Source: a bacterium
Lineage (GTDB): Bacteria > Armatimonadota > Fimbriimonadia > Fimbriimonadales > GBS-DC
Direction: 5' to 3'
DNA: 5,844 bases
Assembly: GCA_029335935.2 (NCBI GenBank)
Contig: JARJMV020000296.1
Location: forward strand, 1-5,844
Shown here: positions 1 through 4,598 of the stretch, in pieces
Layout of the letters: every line of letters starts with the position of its first letter
How positions within the stretch are numbered: position 1 is the stretch's first letter
The notes under the pieces: model-generated
What the model was told of the DNA's origin: nothing
The model's input: the letters and a program-made list of their open reading frames with translations, nothing else
Database searches by the model: none
Program-made: the position numbers and the translations under genes

Positions 1-57
1 TGTCTTGATGTGGGGGGGGGGCCGCCGAGGCTCCTGGCTTGCATTTCGTCGGCGGGA

Positions 58-111
58 CCCCGACGCACCGAGTGGGATAGTGGCACTGAGGGGACTCTCC
101 GTGCGCCGGGG
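58..111 (-). terminator. Possible 3' stem-loop behind the small exported-protein gene
   Basis: Positions 58-68 and 101-111 form an 11-bp inverted repeat that begins on the base next to the stop codon of the minus-strand gene (stop at 112-114). Ten pairs are Watson-Crick. The eleventh (63 with 106) is an A-C mismatch in plus-strand RNA but a G-U wobble in minus-strand RNA, so the structure is favoured in the transcript of that gene. The loop is about 32 nt and no U-tract follows, so this is not a textbook intrinsic terminator. It may be a 3' stabilising stem or a weak or factor-assisted terminator. Confidence 0.4.
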
Positions 112-522
112 TTATGCAACAGGAGGTGCGCGAAGAGTGGAGGTTCGAGTGACGGGGTTCGGGGGTAGCGGCGCCCGGTAGGTCGGGATAGGAAGTAGGG
201 ACGCTTGCACCGCGAGGTCGGATAAGACCGACGGTGGTAAGGGCGCGTCGCTTTTGAGGACGACTGATACGAGCGAAGACGCGCTCTGAATAAGCACATC
301 CGCAGAAACGAAATGGCAATCGCACGCGCGATCATCAAATGTGGGCTCTTCACTTGGGGGATGCGCGTGGGAATCGCTCCACGGTGCGCTGACATCCTCG
401 CTGCAGACCTTGAGCCAGAAGCAGCCGCTGCGTATCTGGTCGTGGCATACCCAATAGCCTGCCCCTCCGCTGTTCAGCAGAGCGACAAGCAGCAAAAGCC
501 ACAGCCGCACACGACTTGACAC
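112..522 (-). CDS. Small exported protein of unknown function with Cys/His motifs
   Basis: I do not recognise the family. The 136-residue product starts with a GTG codon and has a signal-peptide-like N-terminus: Arg at 4 and 6, a hydrophobic core at about 7-17 (LWLLLLVALL), then small residues at 18-21. The mature part contains Cys at 26, 34, 40, 67 and 69 and His at 27, 52, 54 and 70, including a HAH and a CDCH motif. This could bind metal or form disulfides outside the membrane. The last 45 residues are rich in proline (APLPP occurs twice). The general plan of signal peptide, Cys/His cluster and Pro-rich tail recalls small exported proteins linked to heavy metals (DUF2946-like), but no match is claimed. 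A strong promoter lies directly upstream and there is no Shine-Dalgarno, so translation may be leaderless. GTG at codon 5 is an alternative start. The gene diverges from htpX. Confidence 0.6.
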   Translation of the reverse strand: MSSRVRLWLLLLVALLNSGGAGYWVCHDQIRSGCFWLKVCSEDVSAPWSDSHAHPPSEEPTFDDRACDCHFVSADVLIQSASSLVSVVLKSDAPLPPSVLSDLAVQASLLPIPTYRAPLPPNPVTRTSTLRAPPVA

Positions 523-531
523 AGTGCCAGT

Positions 532-562
532 AGTATACCAAACTGACCAGTTGGTGTGTCAA
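532..562 (-). promoter_or_regulatory. Sigma70-type promoter for the small exported-protein gene
   Basis: On the minus strand a perfect TTGACA (562-557) and TATACT (537-532) are separated by 19 bp, slightly longer than the usual 17. The -10 is preceded by GG, as at two other promoters in the window. The last base of the -10 is only 9 nt from the GTG start at 522, so the predicted transcript has a leader of about 0-4 nt. An imperfect dyad fills the spacer and is listed separately. Confidence 0.65.
538..554. promoter_or_regulatory. Imperfect dyad in promoter spacer, candidate operator
   Basis: Read on the minus strand, CCAACTG is followed after GT by CAGTTTGG. The two arms are inverted copies apart from one extra T. 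The dyad lies entirely between the -35 and -10 boxes of the minus-strand promoter, a usual place for a repressor or MerR-type activator site. The 19-bp spacer is also typical of MerR-regulated promoters. No regulator gene is visible nearby, so the function is inferred. Confidence 0.35.
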
Positions 563-581
563 GGGGTTCAGATTGATATGC

Positions 582-640
582 GCCCTTCTGTAGGGCAGAC
601 CTGCGCGTCTGTACCCCCCCCACAATCGCGTATCTGCCCT
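582..640. repeat. Alternative inverted repeats in the divergent intergenic region
   Basis: AGGGCAGA at 592-599 has a perfect 8-bp inverted partner, TCTGCCCT, at 633-640. The same AGGGC (592-596) can instead pair with GCCCT at 582-586 across a 5-nt loop. A third small hairpin pairs CAGAC (596-600) with GTCTG (607-611). A C8 run (614-621) lies in the large loop. The segment is upstream of the predicted htpX start site and downstream of none that I can support, so protein-binding DNA repeats are as likely as RNA structure. The rest of 523-717 holds the two divergent promoters and no credible gene. Confidence 0.3.
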
Positions 641-691
641 GTCGGCGCGCCTGCCCCGATGTTCAGTGGAACCCCAAACGCGCTCCTCAGG

Positions 692-709
692 TATAATATC
701 AGCGGAGGG
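692..709 (+). promoter_or_regulatory. htpX promoter -10 box and Shine-Dalgarno
   Basis: A perfect TATAAT (692-697) preceded by GG is followed by GGAGGG (704-709), which lies 8 nt before the htpX ATG at 718. No convincing -35 exists at the normal spacing; the best candidate, TGGAAC at 667-672, matches TTGACA at 3 of 6 bases with a 19-bp spacer. Normal spacing would put the transcript start at about 702-705, so the ribosome-binding site would lie at the extreme 5' end of the mRNA. The weak -35 suggests an activator or another sigma factor could be involved. Confidence 0.5.
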
Positions 710-717
710 TAGCCAGT

Positions 718-1575
718 ATGCTCAATATGTTGAAAACGGGTCTGTTGCTGACGGCACTGACGCTGATACTGATTTGGATAGGCAATCTACTGGGTGGTCA
801 GACGGGCATCATCGTCGCGCTGGTCTTCGCGGCGATTATGAATCTCGGCTCGTACTGGTTCAGCGACAAGTTAGTGGTCGCGATGTCGGGGGCGCAGCCG
901 CTCTCGGAGCGCGACGCGCCTGAGCTGTACCAGATGACGCGCGAGATGTGCCATCGTGCGAACCTGCCGATGCCCCGCCTGTACCTGATCCCCGACATGC
1001 AGCCGAACGCATTCGCCACGGGACGCAATCCTGAAAAAGGCGTGGTCGCCGTGACGCAGGGACTGCTGCAGCTGATGAGCTACGAGGAGGTCAAAGGCGT
1101 GATTGCGCACGAGTTGGCGCACATCAAGAACCGCGACACGCTGATTATGGCGGTCGCCGCCACGATTGCAGGCGCGATTTCCGCGCTGGCGCACATGTTC
1201 TACTACGCGACCATCTTCTTCGGCAGCCGTGACGAGCGCGGCGGCAGCCCGCTGGCAGCGTTGGCGCTCGTGATTATTGCGCCCATCGCGGCGATGATTG
1301 TGCAGCTTGCCATCTCCCGCGCACGCGAATACGAGGCGGACAAGACAGGCGCGGAGATTGCAGGCACGCCCATCGGCTTGGTGAACGCCCTGCGTAAGCT
1401 CGAAGCGGCAGCGCAGCGCATCCCCAACGAACACGCGCAACCCGCGACCGCGCACATGTATATCGTGAACCCGCTGCGCGGCGGCGGTATCGCCGCGCTG
1501 TTCAGCACGCACCCGCCCGTGCAAGAGCGCGTGCGCCGACTTGAAGCGATGGCGCGTGGGGTGAGAATCGCATGA
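718..1575 (+). CDS. htpX: HtpX-type membrane zinc metalloprotease (M48B)
   Basis: Integral membrane endopeptidase that degrades damaged or misfolded membrane proteins and works alongside FtsH in the known systems. The 285-residue length is normal for HtpX. Two membrane segments at about 5-22 and 29-47 are followed by a cytoplasmic protease domain. The zinc motif HELAH is at 131-135 (His131, Glu132, His135), and Glu204 in SRAREYEAD is the expected third zinc ligand. Two more hydrophobic segments at about 142-165 and 178-199 flank the residues before that motif. The family sequence NAFATGRNP is at 97-105, and the C-terminus carries the family STHPP motif (263-267). The start is ATG with GGAGGG 8 nt upstream. 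The stop overlaps the ATG of the DUF59 gene (ATGA), so the two are probably co-translated. HtpX is often heat- or envelope-stress induced, but no heat-shock element was identified here. Confidence 0.95.
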   Translation: MLNMLKTGLLLTALTLILIWIGNLLGGQTGIIVALVFAAIMNLGSYWFSDKLVVAMSGAQPLSERDAPELYQMTREMCHRANLPMPRLYLIPDMQPNAFATGRNPEKGVVAVTQGLLQLMSYEEVKGVIAHELAHIKNRDTLIMAVAATIAGAISALAHMFYYATIFFGSRDERGGSPLAALALVIIAPIAAMIVQLAISRAREYEADKTGAEIAGTPIGLVNALRKLEAAAQRIPNEHAQPATAHMYIVNPLRGGGIAALFSTHPPVQERVRRLEAMARGVRIA

Positions 1576-1889
1576 ACACCCTGCGCGACCAAGTGTGGGA
1601 AGTGCTGCACGATGTGTACGACCCCGAGATCCCGCTCAACATCGCGGATCTCGGGCTGGTGTACGATTTACAGGTCTCCGACGCAGGCGAGGTCTCGATT
1701 CTCATGACGCTCACCTCGCCTGGTTGCCCTGTCGGGGATATGCTCGCCGATGAAATCCGCGACCGCGCCATGAGCATCGAGGGCGTCCAGGATGTCCATG
1801 TGGAGTTCACCTTCGATCCGCTCTGGACGCCCGAACGGATTTCGGAGGAGGGCAAGCAGATGCTGCAGGCGTTCGGCTTCCCCGTGTAG
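1572..1889 (+). CDS. DUF59/MIP18-family (SufT/PaaD-like) Fe-S maturation protein
   Basis: Single-domain DUF59 protein of 105 residues, the usual length for stand-alone members. Family hallmarks are DPEIPLNIADLGLVY at 17-31, with the conserved DPE and DLGLVY elements, and LTSPGCPV at 47-54 with the conserved Cys52. The tail with PLWTPERISEEGK (83-95) and a Gly-Phe end is also typical. Related proteins (SufT, bacterial PaaD, eukaryotic MIP18/CIAO2) help insert Fe-S clusters into target proteins; Cys52 corresponds to the reactive or cluster-related cysteine. A role in Fe-S maturation is therefore likely, but the exact target is not evident. The start codon overlaps the htpX stop, and no separate promoter was seen. 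A perfect 10-bp hairpin lies in its early coding region. sufD at the right end of the window belongs to the same pathway but is in a different transcription unit. Confidence 0.9.
   Translation: MNTLRDQVWEVLHDVYDPEIPLNIADLGLVYDLQVSDAGEVSILMTLTSPGCPVGDMLADEIRDRAMSIEGVQDVHVEFTFDPLWTPERISEEGKQMLQAFGFPV
1623..1655 (+). other. Intragenic 10-bp hairpin in the DUF59 gene
   Basis: CCCGAGATCC at 1623-1632 and GGATCTCGGG at 1646-1655 are perfect inverted copies with a 13-nt loop. The hairpin starts about 50 nt after the start codon, in the codons for the conserved DPEIP to DLG stretch. Protein conservation explains part of the sequence but not the exact complementarity. It could affect translation or mRNA decay of the coupled pair; this is inference. 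Confidence 0.45.
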
Positions 1890-1893
1890 GATT

Positions 1894-2730
1894 TTACTTG
1901 GGCGTGAGCTCGATAATGCTCAGTTCGGGGCGCGTGTACCAGCGCGGCACGCTGCGTCCGCGCGTGACTCCGCTGGTGATGTAAACCCAAGTCTCGTCCT
2001 CGCGGTGCAGTCCGTAGGGATGGCTCGTGCCGTAGCGCGTCTTGGGGATGAAGCTACGCCCGAAGAGTTTTTGCATGGCGCGATGCGCCGTGGTCGGCGC
2101 CCAGACCTGCCCAGCGTGCGTATGACCCGCCACAATCAGCGTCGCGCGGTCGCGATAGGGGCTAAGCACGGCGTCAGGATTGTGCGATAACAGAATCACA
2201 GGATGGCGCGGCTGGCGCGGAACGCCTGCGAACACCGCTGCCCAATCGGGCTTGCGAAACCACAGGTCGTAGATTCCCACCAGCGTCAGCGCAATTGCGC
2301 CTATGCGCACCGAGAGGTTCTCGTCTATGAGGACCCGCACGCCCGCTGCTTGCAGCGCGTCAACCACCGCGTCCTTGCCCGACCAGTGGTCGTGGTTGCC
2401 CAGCACGGCATAGACGCCCAGCGGCGCGCGCACGCCCTGCAGCGCACACTGGAGATAGGGCAATCCAGAAGGCGAATGCACATAGTCGCCGACCAGTAAA
2501 ATCATGTCGGGGTTCTCCTCCATCGCCCGCTGGAGGCAGGCGCGCGCATGGCGCATGCTGGCTTCATCGACGATGTGGAAATCGCCCAACACAGCAAGGC
2601 GTATCGGCTCCTGCACAGGCGCAGGGAGCGATACATAGCGTACGCGCGTCCACCGCCCCACCGCGAACCCACCTAACAGCACCATTAAGCCCGTCAGCCC
2701 GACGGCGTAGCCCCAGCGTCGTGTGCGCAT
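1894..2730 (-). CDS. Membrane-anchored metallophosphoesterase (YaeI-like)
   Basis: Calcineurin-like phosphoesterase of 278 residues, anchored by one N-terminal membrane segment at about 8-25 behind basic residues (Arg2, Arg4, Arg5). All five metal-site blocks are present in order: GDFH (Asp50, His52), GDYVH (Asp82), GNHDHW (Asn112, His113), SHNPD (His183) and AGHTHAGQ (His203, His205). The active site is thus intact and should hold two metal ions. The layout matches the YaeI / UDP-2,3-diacylglucosamine-hydrolase-like group, in which some members are phosphodiesterases acting on lipids or nucleotides; the substrate here cannot be told from sequence. The ATG start follows a TATAAT box by 8 nt with no Shine-Dalgarno, suggesting leaderless translation. 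The gene faces the DUF59 gene tail to tail with 4 bp between stop codons, and diverges from the DUF177 operon with a shared -35 region. Confidence 0.88.
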   Translation of the reverse strand: MRTRRWGYAVGLTGLMVLLGGFAVGRWTRVRYVSLPAPVQEPIRLAVLGDFHIVDEASMRHARACLQRAMEENPDMILLVGDYVHSPSGLPYLQCALQGVRAPLGVYAVLGNHDHWSGKDAVVDALQAAGVRVLIDENLSVRIGAIALTLVGIYDLWFRKPDWAAVFAGVPRQPRHPVILLSHNPDAVLSPYRDRATLIVAGHTHAGQVWAPTTAHRAMQKLFGRSFIPKTRYGTSHPYGLHREDETWVYITSGVTRGRSVPRWYTRPELSIIELTPK

Positions 2731-2738
2731 CGCGCCGA

Positions 2739-2767
2739 ATTATACCGAGCGACGCGCTGGTTGTAAA
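2739..2767 (-). promoter_or_regulatory. Promoter of the metallophosphoesterase gene
   Basis: On the minus strand TTTACA (2767-2762) and TATAAT (2744-2739) have an ideal 17-bp spacer; the -10 is preceded by GG. The ATG at 2730 lies 8 nt past the -10, so the transcript should begin at or within 2-3 nt of the start codon. The -35 overlaps that of the opposing DUF177 promoter. Confidence 0.75.
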
Positions 2768-2790
2768 CCTCGCGCGTGATGGGGTATAAT
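2761..2790 (+). promoter_or_regulatory. Promoter of the DUF177-rpmF-plsX operon
   Basis: TTGTAA (2761-2766) and a perfect TATAAT (2785-2790, preceded by GG) are 18 bp apart. The -35 matches the consensus at 4 of 6 bases and is built on the same bases as the -35 of the divergent metallophosphoesterase promoter. The predicted transcript start is near 2797, just before a 16-bp palindrome. Confidence 0.7.
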
Positions 2791-2798
2791 CCTGATTC

Positions 2799-2814
2799 GT
2801 AGCCTGCAGGCTAC
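2799..2814. promoter_or_regulatory. Perfect 16-bp palindrome at the operon mRNA 5' end
   Basis: GTAGCCTGCAGGCTAC is identical to its reverse complement. It begins about 2 nt after the predicted transcript start and ends directly before the AGGGGGAG ribosome-binding site (2815-2822). In RNA it would fold as a 6-bp stem with a UGCA loop at the 5' terminus. In DNA it is a candidate site for a dimeric repressor, since binding there would block promoter escape. The two roles cannot be separated from sequence alone. Confidence 0.55.
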
Positions 2815-2827
2815 AGGGGGAGCTGTG

Positions 2828-3367
2828 ATGAACATGTATCGGTTGGATTTGAATGATGTCGTCCAGCATCCTGGACGGCGCGTAGAGTACCCGATTGAAC
2901 TCTGGCTGGAGCGGGAAGAGGCTCCCCCGCTGGCGGAACCGATTCGTGGGACGCTGGTCGCCGAAAGCGGCGGACGCATCCTGCGGCTCTACGGCGAGTT
3001 CCGTACGGTCGTATGGCTGGAATGCGGACGCTGCTTGGACTACTTTCAGCAGCCTGTGTCGTTTGAGTTGCACGAGGAGTTTCTGCTGAACGGCACGCCC
3101 GCCGCGCTCAGTGCGTCAGGCTATGCTGAAGTGGACGATCGGGACTCGTTCCCCGTGTTTGAGGGGAACTATCTGTACGCAGACGACCTGCTACGGCAGT
3201 ACCTCCTGCTGGAGCTGCCGATAGCGCCCGTCTGTCAGGAAGACTGTCAAGGGCTCTGTCCCACCTGTGGACAGAACCTTAACGAGGGCGCTTGCAGCTG
3301 TGCGCCGAAGACGGGTCATCCCGCGTTTGAGGCGTTGGCGCGAGCGTGGTATGGCGAAGATTCGTAA
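2828..3367 (+). CDS. DUF177/YceD-family protein, zinc-ligand type
   Basis: 179-residue YceD-family protein, in many bacteria encoded just before rpmF and thought to act in ribosome (23S rRNA) biogenesis. Family features are the ECGRC block (Cys66, Cys69) in the middle and the C-terminal cysteine cluster Cys136, 140, 144, 147, 156 and 158, including GLCPTCG at 142-148 followed by NLN and CSC. The cluster probably binds zinc and is found in many but not all members. The ATG at 2828 is preferred because AGGGGGAG (2815-2822) then has a good spacing of 5-7 nt; GTG at 2825 is too close and ATG at 2834 is a little far. First gene of the operon; its stop codon TAA overlaps the Shine-Dalgarno of rpmF, so the two are probably translated in a coupled way. 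Confidence 0.9.
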   Translation: MNMYRLDLNDVVQHPGRRVEYPIELWLEREEAPPLAEPIRGTLVAESGGRILRLYGEFRTVVWLECGRCLDYFQQPVSFELHEEFLLNGTPAALSASGYAEVDDRDSFPVFEGNYLYADDLLRQYLLLELPIAPVCQEDCQGLCPTCGQNLNEGACSCAPKTGHPAFEALARAWYGEDS

Positions 3368-3372
3368 GGAGG
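3366..3372 (+). promoter_or_regulatory. rpmF Shine-Dalgarno overlapping upstream stop codon
   Basis: AAGGAGG is the strongest ribosome-binding site in the window and sits 7 nt before the rpmF ATG. Its first two bases are the last two bases of the DUF177 stop codon, so ribosomes ending there are placed to reinitiate on rpmF. A strong site fits the high need for a ribosomal protein compared with its operon partners. Confidence 0.85.
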
Positions 3373-3379
3373 CAAACTG

Positions 3380-3580
3380 ATGGCGAACCCGAAACGACGA
3401 CACTCACATGCGCGAGGCGCGAAACGACGCACGCACTACAAGCTGGAGCTGCCCGGCTTGAGCCGCTGCACGCACTGCGGCGCGCAGACGCTGCCTCACC
3501 GCGCCTGCCCCGTGTGCGGCTACTATAAAAAGCGCAAGTACGAGGTGGCGATTACTGCAGACATGGCTTCACAAGACTAA
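3380..3580 (+). CDS. rpmF: Ribosomal protein bL32, zinc-binding (C+) form
   Basis: Large-subunit ribosomal protein of 66 residues. The N-terminus has the typical MANPKRRHSHAR sequence, and the centre has two CxxC pairs (Cys30/Cys33 and Cys43/Cys46) that form a zinc ribbon, so this is the C+ paralogue rather than the zinc-independent form. The basic CGYYKKRKY stretch (46-54) is the usual end of the rRNA-binding fold, and a short acidic tail follows. C+ forms are often under zinc control when a C- copy exists elsewhere, but only this copy is visible and no Zur-like box was recognised. It sits between DUF177 and plsX, the order found in very many bacteria. Its stop is 3 nt before the plsX start. 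Confidence 0.97.
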   Translation: MANPKRRHSHARGAKRRTHYKLELPGLSRCTHCGAQTLPHRACPVCGYYKKRKYEVAITADMASQD

Positions 3581-3583
3581 ACG

Positions 3584-4591
3584 ATGCGCATAGCTGTCGA
3601 TGCGATGGGGGGCGACCATGCTCCCCACGAGATTGTGGCAGGCGCGCTCGAATCGGCGCGACAGGTTAGCTTCGAAATCCTGCTCGTGGGCGATAGCGCA
3701 CAGATCGAGCCGCTGCTGCCCAAACGCGGGCGACCCGACAACCTCGCCATTCACCACGCCTCGCAAGTCATCACGATGGACGACGCGCCTGTGATGGCAA
3801 TCCGACGCAAGCGCGACTCGTCGCTCGTGGTCGCCGCTATGCTCGTGAAAGAGGGCAAAGCGGACGCGCTGGTGTCGATGGGCAACACGGGCGCGGTGGG
3901 CGTCACCGCCAAACTGCTCTGGGGCGGGCTTCCCTATGTCGACCGCCCCGCAATTGCAACCGTACTACCCACCTACACGGGACGCTGCGTGCTGCTCGAT
4001 AGCGGCGCAACCGTCGACTGCTCCCCGCGCCAACTGCTCGACTTCGCACTGATGGGGCAAATCTACGCTGCACAGGTGCTGGAAATCCCCAACCCACGCG
4101 TGGGACTGCTCAACATCGGTGAGGAAGCCACCAAAGGCAACAGCCTCACCAAAGAGGCGTACCAGCTCCTGCAAAGCCAACTCAAAGAGGAGTTTATCGG
4201 CAATGTGGAGGGCAAGACCTTCTACGAGGGCGTCGCCGATGTGGTGGTGTGCGACGGCTTCGTAGGGAATATCTTTCTCAAGACCAGCGAGGGGGTCGCG
4301 GAGATGGTGCTGAAGGTGGTCAAGGAGGAGCTGACGCGGAACGCCTTCAACAAGCTGCCGCTCGCGCTGCTCAAACCCGCGTTCGGGCGCATCAAGCGGC
4401 GACTGGACTACCGCGAGTGGGGCGGCGCGCCGCTGCTGGGCGTGGACGGCGTGTGCATCATCGGGCACGGACGCTCCGACCGCTACGCCGTGCGCCAAGC
4501 CATCGCCGTCGCTGCGCAAGCTGTCGCGAACCGACTGAACCCCACCCTGCGCCACGCGCTCACACTCCTACACCAAGAGAAGGAGGGCTAA
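3584..4591 (+). CDS. plsX: Phosphate acyltransferase PlsX
   Basis: Makes acyl-phosphate from acyl-ACP and phosphate, the substrate of PlsY in the first acylation step of phospholipid synthesis; it is a peripheral membrane enzyme. The 335-residue length is normal. Recognisable family blocks are DAMGGDHAP (6-14), VSMGNTGA (97-104), GLLNIGEEATKGN (174-186), GNVEG (206-210), DGFVGN (224-229), and DYREWGGAPLLGVDGV (275-290) followed by GHGRSD (294-299). The ATG lies 3 nt after the rpmF stop and has no clear Shine-Dalgarno, so translation probably depends on ribosomes finishing rpmF. The ribosome-binding site of the next gene lies in its last codons. The common downstream fatty-acid genes (fabH, fabD, fabG, acpP) do not follow. 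Confidence 0.96.
   Translation: MRIAVDAMGGDHAPHEIVAGALESARQVSFEILLVGDSAQIEPLLPKRGRPDNLAIHHASQVITMDDAPVMAIRRKRDSSLVVAAMLVKEGKADALVSMGNTGAVGVTAKLLWGGLPYVDRPAIATVLPTYTGRCVLLDSGATVDCSPRQLLDFALMGQIYAAQVLEIPNPRVGLLNIGEEATKGNSLTKEAYQLLQSQLKEEFIGNVEGKTFYEGVADVVVCDGFVGNIFLKTSEGVAEMVLKVVKEELTRNAFNKLPLALLKPAFGRIKRRLDYREWGGAPLLGVDGVCIIGHGRSDRYAVRQAIAVAAQAVANRLNPTLRHALTLLHQEKEG
4580..4587 (+). promoter_or_regulatory. Shine-Dalgarno of the hydrolase gene inside plsX
   Basis: AAGGAGGG lies in the final plsX codons and supports the GTG start at 4599. The spacing of 11 nt is long for so strong a site, which with the GTG codon suggests moderate expression. The next in-frame ATG (4632, Met12) would lose the conserved LGCGTS start of the domain, so GTG is the better choice. 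Confidence 0.7.
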
Positions 4592-4598
4592 GCAACAA

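Noticed and set aside
12..21. G10 homopolymer, and C8 at 614-621, as phase-variation tracts
   Set aside because: Neither lies in a supported gene or between promoter elements. The G10 run sits at the window edge, where plus-strand frames 1 and 2 stay open to about 166-181, but neither translation looks like a known protein end.
313..519. Plus-strand 68-residue frame opposite the small exported-protein gene
   Set aside because: No ribosome-binding site or recognisable domain; the opposite strand has a signal peptide, a good promoter and a longer frame.
524..712. Plus-strand 62-residue frame in the divergent intergenic region
   Set aside because: No ribosome-binding site; it covers both promoters and several inverted repeats, and its sequence resembles no family.
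871..1524. Minus-strand 217-residue open frame inside htpX
   Set aside because: Antisense shadow of a well-conserved HtpX; Arg/His-rich composition is typical of non-coding frames in GC-rich DNA.
1792..2190. Plus-strand 132-residue frame over the convergent junction
   Set aside because: Overlaps the conserved DUF59 end and runs antisense to the metallophosphoesterase catalytic region; no supporting signal.
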